Numbered from the stretch's first letter, positions 12,226 through 20,411 are shown. The stretch is 55,000 bases of DNA from Exiguobacterium mexicanum (GCF_005960665.1 NZ_CP040676.1:12501-67500); one strand, 5' to 3'. Program-made: numbers and translations. The notes: generated by a model from the letters alone, not told the origin.

Positions 12226-12228
12226 AGG

Positions 12229-12460
12229 CAACGATGAGGAAAGTAAGCGGTATGACACTTAACAGAGACTAGAACCTAGGCTGGAAGTTCTAGAAGCGTC
12301 CCCCGTCGAAGTGCACCTCGGAGCCGTTCCGGCGATACGTAGTCGGGACCGCGACTCGGCGTTAACGAGACATGAGAGGGGAACTTTCCCAAACAGAGTG
12401 GAACCGCGCTTACGGCGTCTCTGTGCCTTGGCACAGGGGCGTCTTTGTTTTTGATATGGA
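12229..12460 (+). promoter_or_regulatory. T-box leader controlling cysE-cysS (tRNA-Cys responsive)
   Basis: The region opens with a typical T-box start (acgatgaggaaagta, with the AGTA motif). It carries the T-box/antiterminator sequence CAGAGTGGAACCGCG at 12394-12408 and ends in a terminator hairpin with CTGTGCC TT GGCACAG (12421-12435) plus GGGCGTCTTTG and a T tract up to about 12452. A TGC cysteine codon at 12312-12314, in gaagTGCacc, is the candidate specifier, which fits the downstream genes. Uncharged tRNA-Cys should stabilise the antiterminator and allow cysE-cysS expression. No separate promoter is obvious, so transcription probably comes from gltX. Confidence 0.9.
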
Positions 12461-12474
12461 AAAGGAGAACAATT

Positions 12475-13164
12475 ATGGGATTTTGGAAAAGTGTGAGCGA
12501 CGATATACGAAACGTGCTCGAACTCGACCCGGCCGCAAGATCAAAAATAGAGGTCGTCTTGACCTATCCAGGGTTACACGCCCTGTGGGCACATCGAATC
12601 GCGCACGGTCTATGGACGCGCAAAGTCAAGTTAATGGCGAAGTTAATCGCGCAGACGAGCCGTTGGTTGACGGGAATTGAGATTCATCCCGGTGCGGTCA
12701 TCGGTGAACGTCTCTTTATCGATCACGGGTTTGGCATCGTCATTGGTGAGACGGCGATTATCGGTAACAATGTAACGATTTATCAGGGCGTGACGCTCGG
12801 CGGAACGGGAAAAGAGAAAGGGAAACGTCACCCGACGATCGGGAATGATGTCCTCATCTCTGCCGGGGCGAAAGTGCTCGGCAATATCACGATTGGCGAT
12901 TGCGTCAAAATCGGGGCGAGTTCTGTCGTTTTAAAAGACGTCCCATCCGACTCGACGGTCGTTGGGATTCCAGGCCGGGTCGTCATCCGGAACGGCGAAC
13001 GGGTTAAGCAGCATGATCTCGATCACCGCTTCCCCGACCCGGACCGCGAGTGCCAAGAGCGGCTGGAACGTGCCGTCGCTCAGCTAGAAGACAAACTTGC
13101 TTCATTAGAGAAACGGATGGAGGAGAATACACATGATTCAGTTTTACAACAGCCTCACGAATAA
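12475..13164 (+). CDS. cysE: CysE, serine O-acetyltransferase
   Basis: A 229-residue enzyme that makes O-acetylserine from serine and acetyl-CoA, the committed step of cysteine synthesis. The N-terminal helical part (about 1-60) is followed by left-handed parallel beta-helix hexapeptide repeats (about 65-180), including [20 protein letters not shown] and [12 protein letters not shown]. The helical, charged C-terminus is somewhat longer than the minimal family length. ATG 12475 follows AAAGGAGAA; an upstream in-frame ATG at 12445 lies inside the terminator of the T-box and is rejected. The 3' end overlaps cysS by 32 nt. T-box control links its expression to cysteine supply. Confidence 0.96.
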   Translation: MGFWKSVSDDIRNVLELDPAARSKIEVVLTYPGLHALWAHRIAHGLWTRKVKLMAKLIAQTSRWLTGIEIHPGAVIGERLFIDHGFGIVIGETAIIGNNVTIYQGVTLGGTGKEKGKRHPTIGNDVLISAGAKVLGNITIGDCVKIGASSVVLKDVPSDSTVVGIPGRVVIRNGERVKQHDLDHRFPDPDRECQERLERAVAQLEDKLASLEKRMEENTHDSVLQQPHE

Positions 13165-14530
13165 AAAAGAGCCGTTTGTACCAATCGTACCTGGGAAAGT
13201 GTCGATGTATGTATGTGGACCGACCGTCTACAATTACATTCACGTCGGTAACGCCCGGCCGGCCATCGCCTTCGATACAGTTCGTCGTTATTTAGCGTAT
13301 CGAGGCTATGACGTCAAATACGTCCTCAACTTTACAGATGTCGACGATAAAATCATTCGGACCGCCAATGAGCTCGGAGAAGACGTCGGTACGTTGACGA
13401 ATCGGTATATCGACGCGTATTTGGCAGACACGGGTGCCTTGAACGTATTGCCGGCGGACGTCCATCCACGTGTCACGGACACGATGGAAGAGATTATCAC
13501 ATTCATCCGCGAACTCGAGACGCAGGACTTTGCGTATGAAGCAGGCGGGGACGTCTATTTCCGGACGCGTAAGTTTGAGACGTATGGCAAATTGAGCCAG
13601 CAGTCGATTGAAGACTTACGCGCGGGATCACGTGTCGACGTCGGGGAAAAGAAAGAAGACCCGCTCGATTTCGTCTTGTGGAAAGCCGCGAAACCAGGTG
13701 AGCCGGCATGGGAGAGTCCATGGGGACAAGGTCGTCCAGGCTGGCACATCGAGTGTTCAGCGATGGCGAAAAAACACCTTGGCACGACAATCGACATTCA
13801 CGCCGGGGGCCATGACTTGAAGTTCCCGCACCACGAGAACGAGATTGCCCAATCGGAGGCGTGCAACCATACGAAGTTCGCCAACTATTGGCTGCATAAC
13901 GGATTCATCAATATCGAGAATGAAAAGATGTCAAAATCGCTCGGGAACTTCCTGCTCGTCCATGAGGCGTTGAAGGAAGTGGATGCGATGGTGCTCCGCT
14001 TCTTCATGTTATCGGTCCACTATCGTCATCCAATCAACTATAGCCGTGAGTTGATCGAGCAAGCGGCGAACGGATGGGATCGCATCAAGGAGTCGTATCA
14101 AAACGTTGAATACCGCTTATCGGTCACGGCCGGCCTTGAAGAGCCGAGCGAGGCGATGGAACGCAAGCTTGCGACGATTAAAACAACGTTTATCGAAGCG
14201 ATGGATGATGATATCAATACGGCGAATGCAGTGACCGTCCTATTTGACTTGGCACGTGAAGCGAACATCTACGCAAAAGCGGACCACGTCTCAAAAGTCA
14301 CGCTCGAACACGTGATCGCTCTCTTCGAAGAATTGACAGGTGTGCTTGGTTTGACAATCAAGAAAGAGCTAGAGCTTCTTGACGCGGAAATTGATCAATT
14401 GATTCAAGAGCGGAACACGGCTCGGGCGGAGCGGAATTTCGCGCGTGCCGATGAGATTCGAGATCTCTTGAAAGAACAGAAGATTCAACTCGAAGATACA
14501 GCCCAAGGGGTGCGGTGGAAGCGGTTATGA
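13133..14530 (+). CDS. cysS: CysS, cysteinyl-tRNA synthetase
   Basis: A 465-residue class I synthetase. [16 protein letters not shown] near residue 23 contains both a zinc-binding cysteine and the HIGH-type motif. WHIECSAMA and the segment [13 protein letters not shown] supply the other zinc ligands used to select cysteine. The KMSKS motif is EKMSKSLGN near 265. The ATG lies 32 nt inside cysE with GGAGGAGAA upstream, so the two genes are probably coupled and share the T-box. The stop overlaps the mrnC start (ATGA). Confidence 0.97.
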   Translation: MIQFYNSLTNKKEPFVPIVPGKVSMYVCGPTVYNYIHVGNARPAIAFDTVRRYLAYRGYDVKYVLNFTDVDDKIIRTANELGEDVGTLTNRYIDAYLADTGALNVLPADVHPRVTDTMEEIITFIRELETQDFAYEAGGDVYFRTRKFETYGKLSQQSIEDLRAGSRVDVGEKKEDPLDFVLWKAAKPGEPAWESPWGQGRPGWHIECSAMAKKHLGTTIDIHAGGHDLKFPHHENEIAQSEACNHTKFANYWLHNGFINIENEKMSKSLGNFLLVHEALKEVDAMVLRFFMLSVHYRHPINYSRELIEQAANGWDRIKESYQNVEYRLSVTAGLEEPSEAMERKLATIKTTFIEAMDDDINTANAVTVLFDLAREANIYAKADHVSKVTLEHVIALFEELTGVLGLTIKKELELLDAEIDQLIQERNTARAERNFARADEIRDLLKEQKIQLEDTAQGVRWKRL

Positions 14531-14934
14531 AACAACTCGCCCCTCAACTGAACGCCCTCGCCCTCGCCTATATGGGGGACGCCGTCTATGAGATGGCGGT
14601 ACGCAAACGACTGCTCGGACAAGGGATGACGAAGCCGAACGACCTACACCGTGGCGCCATCCGCTACGTGAATGCGGCAGCGCAGGCTGGGATCGTGACC
14701 CACTGGCTCGAGACAGGTGTCTTGAGTGATGATGAAGCGGCTGTCGTCCGCCGTGGGAAGAACGCGAAATCCGGTTCAATCCCGAAGCGGACAGATGTTC
14801 ATACGTATCGCTATTCGACAGCGTTCGAAGCATTGATTGGTTACACATATCTAATGGAAAGAAGGGATCGTCTTGAAGAACTCATCGAACAAGCGTTCAC
14901 ATGGCTCGAAACCGAGTCATTCGAAACGACATGA
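14527..14934 (+). CDS. mrnC: MrnC (Mini-III), 23S rRNA maturation ribonuclease
   Basis: A 135-residue RNase III-like catalytic domain without a double-stranded RNA-binding domain. The catalytic helix contains [15 protein letters not shown] near residues 14-28, and a second conserved segment is [10 protein letters not shown] near 104-113. In B. subtilis Mini-III trims the 23S rRNA precursor, helped by L3. The ATG at 14527 overlaps the cysS stop; a GTG at 14515 is an alternative. The neighbouring rlmB also acts on 23S rRNA. Its 3' end overlaps the proposed rlmB start by about 62 nt. Confidence 0.93.
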   Translation: MKQLAPQLNALALAYMGDAVYEMAVRKRLLGQGMTKPNDLHRGAIRYVNAAAQAGIVTHWLETGVLSDDEAAVVRRGKNAKSGSIPKRTDVHTYRYSTAFEALIGYTYLMERRDRLEELIEQAFTWLETESFETT

Positions 14935-15793
14935 CGGAGGAAGAGCGCATGAGCAACGCTCATTTGATCGTCCACGCGGCGAACGAAATGATCGACCGAA
15001 GCGCCAAAAACTAGAACGACCAGACTATCAAGAAGTCGACGTGCTCGAGGAAGGAATCGACTTCCTTTACGGGCGCAACCCGGTGATGGAAGCGCTCCGG
15101 AGCGGTCGCGATATGAACAAGGTCTTTATTATGGAAGGGCAACAGAAGGGGCCGCTCGCTCAAATCATCGGCATGGCCAACGAGGCATCGGTTCAAGTCT
15201 CGTTCGTCCCGAAAACGAAACTCGAGAAAATGGCCGGTAGCGAACATCACCAAGGTGTTGTCGCCGCGGTCGCCGCCTACGAATATAAGTCGATCGAAGA
15301 TATGTTCGCCCTTGCCGAGTCAAAAGGAGAAACGCCGTTGTTCATTCTGCTCGATGAACTCGAAGACCCGCATAACCTGGGTTCGATTTTACGGACAGCG
15401 GATGCGGTCGGGGCGCACGGGATTATCATTCCGAAGCGCCGCTCGGTCGGTTTGACGCAGACGGTGGCGAAAGCTTCGACAGGCGCAATCGAGTACATTC
15501 CGGTCGCACGCGTCACAAACTTGACGCGGACGCTTGAAGAACTGAAAGAGAAAGGACTATGGGTTGTCGGGACAGACGCGAGCGAGAGCCAAGATTATCG
15601 TCGCCTCGATGGGAACATGCCGCTCGTCGTTGTCATCGGTAGTGAAGGTAAAGGGATGAGCCGCCTCGTACGCGAATCGTGTGACTTCCTCGTCCACATG
15701 CCGATGGTCGGTCACGTCACATCGCTGAACGCCTCGGTCGCGGCCGCGCTTCTCTTGTATGAAGTGCATCGCTCACGTAACCCATTGTCATGA
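14873..15793 (+). CDS. rlmB: RlmB-type 23S rRNA (guanosine-2'-O) methyltransferase with basic N-terminal extension
   Basis: A SpoU/TrmH-family SPOUT methyltransferase, about 306 residues if translation begins at TTG 14873. An RNA-substrate-binding domain spans about 64-140, opening with GRNPVMEAL. The knotted catalytic domain follows (about 155-305) with motif 1 HNLGSILRTADAVGAHG, motif 2 VIGSEGKGMS and motif 3 SLNASVAAALLLYEV. The first 60 or so residues are rich in Arg, Lys, His and Ser and are absent from the 249-residue B. subtilis YacO. TTG 14873 has AGAAGGGA upstream; no in-frame ATG exists before the RNA-binding domain, and a GTG near 15040 is the short alternative. The start is therefore uncertain, but the family call is firm. 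Confidence 0.9.
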   Translation: MKNSSNKRSHGSKPSHSKRHDGGRAHEQRSFDRPRGERNDRPKRQKLERPDYQEVDVLEEGIDFLYGRNPVMEALRSGRDMNKVFIMEGQQKGPLAQIIGMANEASVQVSFVPKTKLEKMAGSEHHQGVVAAVAAYEYKSIEDMFALAESKGETPLFILLDELEDPHNLGSILRTADAVGAHGIIIPKRRSVGLTQTVAKASTGAIEYIPVARVTNLTRTLEELKEKGLWVVGTDASESQDYRRLDGNMPLVVVIGSEGKGMSRLVRESCDFLVHMPMVGHVTSLNASVAAALLLYEVHRSRNPLS

Positions 15794-16317
15794 GCATCAA
15801 GAAACGGGAATTGCTCCTCGTGGATGGATATAACATTATTGGCGCATGGCCGCACCTTCGAAAGTTGCGAGACATCGATTTTGAGAAAGCACGAAACGAT
15901 TTGATTGAAGCGATGGCCGAGTACCAAGCGGTCACGGGTCGCGAAGTGACAATCGTCTTCGATGCCCATATGCGATACGGGCGGGAATCGAAAGCGAATC
16001 AGAGTCGTGTCGCGGTCGTCTATACGAAAGAAAACGAAACGGCGGATGAATGGATTGAACGCCGTGCGCACGCCCTTGTCGATGATCGGCTCGTGACGTT
16101 GTTTGTCGCGACGAACGACTTCACCGAACAGTGGGTTATCTTCGGACAAGGAGCGCTCCGGGTTCCTGCCAATGAGTTACTGAAGGATTGGAAGCACGCC
16201 CAGGTGTTGATTGAAAAAGAACGGTCGGCACTCGAGCAGGATCGGTCGAATCGAAAAACGATTGACCTTTCACCAGACATAAGAGCCCGATTGGAAGAAA
16301 TACGCCGTCGTAAATGA
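15790..16317 (+). CDS. yacP: YacP/Rae1, NYN-domain ribosome-associated endoribonuclease
   Basis: A 175-residue protein with a single NYN (PIN-like) nuclease domain. The N-terminal segment LLLVDGYNIIGAWP provides the first catalytic aspartate, and IVFDAHM and VATNDFTEQ carry further conserved acids. In B. subtilis Rae1 cleaves mRNA in the ribosomal A site. The start overlaps the rlmB stop (ATGA). The gene ends the cysS-mrnC-rlmB-yacP run, and a strong terminator follows 20 nt later. Confidence 0.92.
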   Translation: MSIKKRELLLVDGYNIIGAWPHLRKLRDIDFEKARNDLIEAMAEYQAVTGREVTIVFDAHMRYGRESKANQSRVAVVYTKENETADEWIERRAHALVDDRLVTLFVATNDFTEQWVIFGQGALRVPANELLKDWKHAQVLIEKERSALEQDRSNRKTIDLSPDIRARLEEIRRRK

Positions 16318-16336
16318 GGCGGTGAAGGATATCACA

Positions 16337-16371
16337 GACGAGTTCATCAAATGGACTCGTCTTTTGTTTTT
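16337..16371 (+). terminator. Terminator after yacP
   Basis: Stem of 11 bp, GACGAGTTCAT (16337-16347) / ATGGACTCGTC (16351-16361), with a 3-nt loop, then TTTTGTTTTTT. Confidence 0.92.
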
Positions 16372-16421
16372 AATTTGACATTTATTTGGAAAGAAATGTT
16401 GTATACTAATAGATGTATGAG

Positions 16422-16436
16422 TTACACGATGTGTAA
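16422..16436 (+). repeat. Inverted repeat in the sigH upstream region
   Basis: TTACAC-gat-GTGTAA, a perfect 6-bp inverted repeat. It lies between the yacP terminator and the sigH promoter, 25 bp upstream of the -35. It could be an operator, but no known consensus was recognised. Confidence 0.4.
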
Positions 16437-16460
16437 TTGACGGAATTTTTAGAATTTTAT

Positions 16461-16490
16461 TTGACGGTCGTTTTAACCGACGCCTATAAT
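16461..16490 (+). promoter_or_regulatory. Sigma-A promoter of sigH
   Basis: TTGACG (16461-16466), an 18-bp spacer and a perfect TATAAT (16485-16490). The 18 bases upstream are A/T only except for one G and resemble an UP element. Confidence 0.85.
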
Positions 16491-16538
16491 GAGAGCACAA
16501 ACTTACATAAGTTCATCAATCGCCGGGGGGTATGAAAC

Positions 16539-17180
16539 ATGAACGGATGGCCATACGAGCAATTCGAAAGCATGTCCGACGAAGAGCTGGTCTTTCTTGC
16601 GCGTAATGAGGGGGATAGCGACGCTCTTGAGTTTTTGATTGAACGTTACCGATATTTCGTCCGGGCGAAGGCAAGGTCTTACTTTTTGATCGGTGCCGAT
16701 CACGAGGACATCGTGCAAGAAGGCATGATCGGTCTGTATAAAGGTGTCCGGGATTACCGCGATGAGCGGCTCGCCTCGTTTAAAAGTTTTGCCGAGATGT
16801 GCATCACCCGTCAAATGATCACTGCTATCAAAACGGCGACCCGTCAAAAGCATATCCCGCTCAATTCTTACGTCTCGCTCGACAAGCCAATCTTTGACGA
16901 CGAGTCGGATCGGACACTGCTCGATGTGATCTTGCCGCCGCATCCGACGGACCCGCAGGATTTGCTCGTGACGCGAGAAGAACAACTATTCATGGAAGAA
17001 AAGATGGAAGAGCTCCTGAGTGACTTGGAACGAAAAGTGTTGCGTCTTTATTTGGATGGCCGTTCGTACCAAGAAATCTCGGACGACCTCGACCGCCATG
17101 TGAAATCGATTGATAATGCGTTACAGCGCGTGAAGAAAAAGTTTGAGCGGCATGTCGACGTCAAAACGATGACGAGCTAA
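16539..17180 (+). CDS. sigH: SigH, RNA polymerase sigma-H-type factor
   Basis: A 213-residue sigma-70 family factor. Region 2 (about 25-95) contains YRYFVRAKARSYFLIGADHE followed by the core-binding and -10-recognition segment IVQEGMIGLYKGVRDYR. Region 4 (about 150-205) contains the helix-turn-helix YQEISDDLDRHVKSIDNAL. In Bacillus sigma-H drives post-exponential genes, competence and sporulation entry. In a non-sporulating host it more likely serves competence or the transition state (inference). The ATG has a G-rich site, GGGGGG, 8 nt upstream. It has its own promoter and a composite terminator. Confidence 0.95.
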   Translation: MNGWPYEQFESMSDEELVFLARNEGDSDALEFLIERYRYFVRAKARSYFLIGADHEDIVQEGMIGLYKGVRDYRDERLASFKSFAEMCITRQMITAIKTATRQKHIPLNSYVSLDKPIFDDESDRTLLDVILPPHPTDPQDLLVTREEQLFMEEKMEELLSDLERKVLRLYLDGRSYQEISDDLDRHVKSIDNALQRVKKKFERHVDVKTMTS

Positions 17181-17186
17181 CCGATA

Positions 17187-17215
17187 TTGACCGCACGCCT
17201 CCTATGTGATACTTT
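17187..17215 (+). promoter_or_regulatory. Extended -10 promoter for rpmG-secE-nusG, embedded in the sigH terminator
   Basis: TTGACC (17187-17192), a 17-bp spacer and TACTTT (17210-17215) preceded by TGA. The predicted start is near 17222. The 5' arm of the sigH terminator lies in the spacer and the 3' arm lies downstream of the start site. Confidence 0.65.
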
Positions 17216-17265
17216 TAAGGCAGCGCCTTGTCCGTAGACGCCATTTACAGGAGGCGTTTTTTTTT
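17195..17265 (+). terminator. Composite terminator after sigH
   Basis: Outer 9-bp stem ACGCCTCCT (17195-17203) / AGGAGGCGT (17249-17257), inner hairpin AAGGC-AGC-GCCTT (17217-17229), then nine T. A shorter competing hairpin, ACGCC (17238-17242) / GGCGT (17253-17257), uses the same 3' arm. Confidence 0.8.
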
Positions 17266-17307
17266 CGCTCTTTTTTATAGGAGAGCTGTCGAAAGGGGCG
17301 CTCATGA

Positions 17308-17454
17308 ATGGCAAAGAAAGTAAGTCTCGCGTGTTCGGATTGCGGGTCGAGCGGTTATTCGACTATGAAACAAGACGACGTGACGACACGGCTCGAGCTG
17401 AAAAAGTTCTGTCGGCGTTGCAATGCGCATACGACACACCGAGAATCGAAGTAA
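17308..17454 (+). CDS. rpmG: Ribosomal protein L33 (zinc-binding form)
   Basis: A 48-residue protein beginning MAKKVSLACSDCG. Two CxxC pairs (CSDC and CRRC) mark the zinc-binding C+ form. An overlapping ATG at 17304 opens another frame and is rejected. The ribosome-binding site is GAAAGGGG. L33 sits in the large subunit near the E site. Its place just before secE and nusG matches B. subtilis rpmGB. Bacilli often carry several rpmG copies, some without zinc ligands. Confidence 0.93.
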   Translation: MAKKVSLACSDCGSSGYSTMKQDDVTTRLELKKFCRRCNAHTTHRESK

Positions 17455-17488
17455 TGTAGATTGGCATTCAACGTAGGAGGAAGCTACC

Positions 17489-17659
17489 ATGAACTTTTTG
17501 CGCGATGTATGGAAAGAGTTAAAGAAAACGAGTTGGCCGACTCGTAAAGAGCTCACAAAATATACCATCACGGTCATCGCGACGGTCGTCGTGATCGGCC
17601 TGTTCGTGTTCGGCGTAGATACTGGTGTCAGCTATTTCGTCAACCTATTAATCAACTAA
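17489..17659 (+). CDS. secE: SecE, preprotein translocase subunit
   Basis: A 56-residue single-span membrane protein, the short Gram-positive form. The amphipathic N-terminus carries the conserved segment WKELKKTSWPTRKEL (residues 8-22), which lies on the cytoplasmic face and clamps SecY. One transmembrane helix spans about 27-50. The start ATG follows GTAGGAGG. secY, the partner gene, is in the same window at 43876. It lies 17 nt upstream of nusG in the usual secE-nusG pair. Confidence 0.95.
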   Translation: MNFLRDVWKELKKTSWPTRKELTKYTITVIATVVVIGLFVFGVDTGVSYFVNLLIN

Positions 17660-17676
17660 GGAAAGAGGTGAAAGCC

Positions 17677-18228
17677 GTGGAGAAACAATGGTTTGTTGTC
17701 CAGACGTATTCTGGATTTGAAAACAACGTCAAAGAAAACCTAGAACGTCGGATCGGTTCGATGAACATGGAAGATAAAATTTTCCGCGTCCTCGTTCCGA
17801 CTGAAACAACGCAAGAAGAAGTCACGCTCAAGAGTGGCGAGAAGAAGATTAAAGAAAAAGAAGTGAAGAGCTTCCCAGGTTACGTCTTCGTCGAGATGGT
17901 CATGACTGACGACTCGTGGTACGTCGTGCGGAACACGCCGAACGTCACCGGCTTCCTCGGTTCAACGGGCGGCGGCGCCAAGCCGATCCCGCTTCAACCG
18001 GACGAAGTGACGAACGTCTTGTCACAGATGGGTCTCATCGAGAAGAAAGATCGTTACAACTACGAACTCGGCGACCTCGTCCGTGTCAAAGAAGGCGCAT
18101 TTGAGAACTTCGAAGGAACGATTGATGAAATCGAAGCCGATAAAGAGAAGCTCAAAGTTGTCGTTGACATGTTCGGCCGTGAAACAAAAATTGAGCTTGA
18201 TTTCGAACATGTTCAGAAAATTAACTAA
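17677..18228 (+). CDS. nusG: NusG, transcription elongation and antitermination factor
   Basis: A 183-residue protein with an NGN domain (about 1-115), which contacts RNA polymerase, and a C-terminal KOW domain (about 130-183) containing GDLVRVKEGAFENFEG. NusG links RNA polymerase with S10 or Rho in well-studied bacteria. GTG at 17677 (VEKQWFV) is preferred because AAAGAGGTGA lies 6 nt upstream; GTG at 17668 is an alternative. rplK follows behind its own promoter. Confidence 0.96.
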   Translation: MEKQWFVVQTYSGFENNVKENLERRIGSMNMEDKIFRVLVPTETTQEEVTLKSGEKKIKEKEVKSFPGYVFVEMVMTDDSWYVVRNTPNVTGFLGSTGGGAKPIPLQPDEVTNVLSQMGLIEKKDRYNYELGDLVRVKEGAFENFEGTIDEIEADKEKLKVVVDMFGRETKIELDFEHVQKIN

Positions 18229-18235
18229 TACCCGC

Positions 18236-18264
18236 TTGCCATTCTCGCAAACGGATGGTACAAT
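18236..18264 (+). promoter_or_regulatory. Sigma-A promoter of rplK-rplA
   Basis: TTGCCA (18236-18241), a 17-bp spacer and TACAAT (18259-18264) preceded by TGG, an extended -10. The predicted leader is about 105 nt before the rplK GTG. Confidence 0.85.
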
Positions 18265-18376
18265 CGGAAATGTTTGATGTTGTGCTATATTTCGGTACAA
18301 ACTCGACCTAATAGATTGAGTGGGAGGGCGCACAACGTCCAAGAAACCACATTTTAGACTTAAGGAGGTGTGTCTC

Positions 18377-18802
18377 GTGGCGAAAAAAGTTACTAAACTC
18401 GTTAAACTTCAAATCCCAGCTGGTAAAGCTAACCCAGCACCACCAGTAGGTCCAGCACTTGGTCAAGCAGGTGTTAACATCATGGGATTCTGTAAAGAGT
18501 TCAACGCTCGTACACAAGACCAAGCCGGATTGATTATTCCTGTAGTCATTACGGTATACGAAGATCGTTCGTTTACATTCATTACGAAAACTCCACCAGC
18601 TGCAGTTCTTTTGAAGAAAGCTGCTGGTATCGAGAGCGGTTCTGGTGAACCAAACCGTAAGAAGGTAGCAACGGTTAAGCGTGATAAAGTTCGCGAAATC
18701 GCTGAACTTAAAATGCCTGACCTTAACGCGTCGTCTGTTGAAACAGCGATGCTTATGGTTGAAGGTACTGCGCGTAGTATGGGTATTGTAATCGAAGACT
18801 AA
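18377..18802 (+). CDS. rplK: Ribosomal protein L11
   Basis: A 141-residue protein. The N-terminal domain carries the proline-rich segment [20 protein letters not shown], and the C-terminal domain binds 23S rRNA of the GTPase centre. L11 with L10 and L7/L12 forms the stalk base and senses deacylated tRNA together with RelA in known systems. The start is GTG 18377 after TAAGGAGG. It shares a transcript with rplA, and a structured 98-nt gap separates them. Confidence 0.97.
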   Translation: MAKKVTKLVKLQIPAGKANPAPPVGPALGQAGVNIMGFCKEFNARTQDQAGLIIPVVITVYEDRSFTFITKTPPAAVLLKKAAGIESGSGEPNRKKVATVKRDKVREIAELKMPDLNASSVETAMLMVEGTARSMGIVIED

Positions 18803-18815
18803 TTTATTAGTCTCT

Positions 18816-18885
18816 GGGATTGTCGGTGAATATTATGCTCACCTTCAATCCCTTCATTATGTGGGAGGAAATTCCGCTAACCACA
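18816..18885 (+). other. Structured rplK-rplA intercistronic region
   Basis: Hairpin 1 has GGGATTG (18816-18822) / CAATCCC (18846-18852) with an internal TC/TT loop and a second GGTGA/TCACC stem. A second stem, TGTGG (18860-18864) / CCACA (18881-18885), ends at the AAGGAGG of rplA. There is no T tract, so it is not a terminator. A role in translation control, for example by L1, is possible but unproven. Confidence 0.5.
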
Positions 18886-18900
18886 AGGAGGAAAAGAATC

Positions 18901-19587
18901 ATGGGTAAAAAACACCAAGAAGCAGCTAAGCTTGTTGACCGCATGAAGTCATACGAACTCGCTGAGGCCGTTGAACTCGTTCAGAAAACAGCTACTGCTA
19001 AATTCGATGAAACAATCGAAGTTGCTGTCCGTCTCGGCGTAGATCCGAAGAAAGCGGACCAACAAATCCGCGGTGCCGTCGTACTTCCACACGGTACTGG
19101 TAAAACACAAAAAGTTCTCGTCTTCGCAAAAGGCGAAAAAGTTAAAGAAGCTGAAGCGGCTGGCGCTGACTACGTCGGTGACTCTGAGTTCATCACTAAA
19201 ATCCAACAAGGATGGTTCGACTTCGATGTAATCGTTGCGACACCTGACATGATGGGTGAAGTTGGTAAACTTGGTCGCGTTCTCGGACCAAAAGGCCTCA
19301 TGCCTAACCCGAAAACAGGCACAGTCACGTTCGACGTTGCGAAAGCAATCGCGGACATCAAAGCTGGTAAAGTAGAATACCGCGTTGATAAAGCCGGTAA
19401 CATCCACGTACCAGTTGGTAAGAAGTCATTTGAAGCAACAAAACTCTCTGAGAACATCGAGACAATCATCGAGACACTCATGAAAGTGAAGCCTGCTACT
19501 GCAAAAGGAACTTACCTTAAAAACATCGCGCTTTCTTCGACAATGGGTCCTGGAATCCGTGTCGCGACTGCCGACTTCATCAAGTAA
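18901..19587 (+). CDS. rplA: Ribosomal protein L1
   Basis: A 228-residue two-domain protein that binds the mobile L1 stalk of 23S rRNA and helps release deacylated tRNA from the E site. The conserved C-terminal segment [20 protein letters not shown] is present, as is the central segment [23 protein letters not shown] 18901 (MGKKHQ) follows AAGGAGGAAAAGAATC. A longer upstream frame would run through the intercistronic hairpin and is rejected. L1 is a known translational repressor of its own operon in other bacteria. Confidence 0.97.
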   Translation: MGKKHQEAAKLVDRMKSYELAEAVELVQKTATAKFDETIEVAVRLGVDPKKADQQIRGAVVLPHGTGKTQKVLVFAKGEKVKEAEAAGADYVGDSEFITKIQQGWFDFDVIVATPDMMGEVGKLGRVLGPKGLMPNPKTGTVTFDVAKAIADIKAGKVEYRVDKAGNIHVPVGKKSFEATKLSENIETIIETLMKVKPATAKGTYLKNIALSSTMGPGIRVATADFIK

Positions 19588-19605
19588 TCTACTTGAAATA
19601 AACTG

Positions 19606-19634
19606 TTGACAACGTGTGATACCGCTGTTAAAGT
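19606..19634 (+). promoter_or_regulatory. Promoter of rplJ-rplL
   Basis: TTGACA (19606-19611), a 17-bp spacer and TAAAGT (19629-19634) preceded by TGT, an extended -10. The predicted start is near 19641. Confidence 0.75.
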
Positions 19635-19640
19635 AATACA

Positions 19641-19795
19641 CGTTCAACCGAATATGTTGGATTACCGTAGACAGAAGGTGGACATCGGTCCGTAAACCCT
19701 TCCGAGGTGTCTTTGCTCGAACTTGAGCCTGTTGTCACAGGTTTACTTTCAAACAATTACGCCCTCGTATGTCTTCATACGAGGGATTTCTTTTT
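19641..19795 (+). promoter_or_regulatory. L10 leader with attenuator, upstream of rplJ
   Basis: The roughly 200-nt untranslated region upstream of rplJ is the place where Bacilli carry the autoregulatory L10 leader. It ends with a perfect 10-bp hairpin, CCCTCGTATG (19762-19771) / CATACGAGGG (19776-19785), and a TTTCTTTTT tract to 19795. Excess L10-L12 complex is expected to favour this terminator. The upstream part (19641-19755) was not folded in detail here. Confidence 0.8.
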
Positions 19796-19845
19796 GGAGA
19801 GCAGCCTCTCGTCCGGTATAAGAATTGACTAGGAGGTGCAAACAC

Positions 19846-20352
19846 ATGGCAAGCGAAAAAATCGTATCTCAAAAATCGGCACTCGTCGATGAGATCGCTG
19901 AAAAAATGCAAGCGAGCGTCGGAACAATCGTTGTTGACTACCGTGGACTTACAGTTGAAGAAGTGACTACACTCCGTAAATCACTCCGTGACGCTGGAAT
20001 CGAGTTCAAAGTATACAAAAACGGTCTTCTTCGCCGCGCGGCAGTTCAGTCGAACTTCGAAGGTCTTGACGAAGTCTTCACAGGTCCTACAGCAATCGCC
20101 TTCTCTAACGAAGACGTTGTTGCCCCTGCGAAGATCTTGAACGACTTCTCGAAAGAGCACAAAGCGCTCGAATTGAAAGGCGGAATCATCGAAGGCAAAG
20201 TAAGTTCACTCGAAGAAGTTAAAGCCCTTGCAGAACTTCCATCACGCGATGGTCTTCTCTCGATGCTTCTCAGCGTCCTTCAAGCTCCAATCCGTGGGCT
20301 CGCAGTCGCAACAAACGCAATCGCAGAACAAAAAGAAGAGCAAACTGCTTAA
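19846..20352 (+). CDS. rplJ: Ribosomal protein L10
   Basis: A 168-residue protein. The N-terminal globular domain (about 1-130), with [15 protein letters not shown], binds 23S rRNA with L11, and the C-terminal helix holds L7/L12 dimers. ATG 19846 (MASEKIV) follows AGGAGGTGC; an upstream in-frame start lacks a site. It is co-transcribed with rplL and is the expected ligand (with L12) of the leader at 19641-19795. Confidence 0.96.
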   Translation: MASEKIVSQKSALVDEIAEKMQASVGTIVVDYRGLTVEEVTTLRKSLRDAGIEFKVYKNGLLRRAAVQSNFEGLDEVFTGPTAIAFSNEDVVAPAKILNDFSKEHKALELKGGIIEGKVSSLEEVKALAELPSRDGLLSMLLSVLQAPIRGLAVATNAIAEQKEEQTA

Positions 20353-20411
20353 TTTTTGTCTCGTAGCGTAACCAAAACCAATCTTTACAACATCAAAGGA
20401 GGAAAACCATA

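Noticed and set aside
16375-16407. TTGACA and TATACT upstream of sigH as a promoter
   Set aside because: The spacer of 21 bp is outside the workable range.
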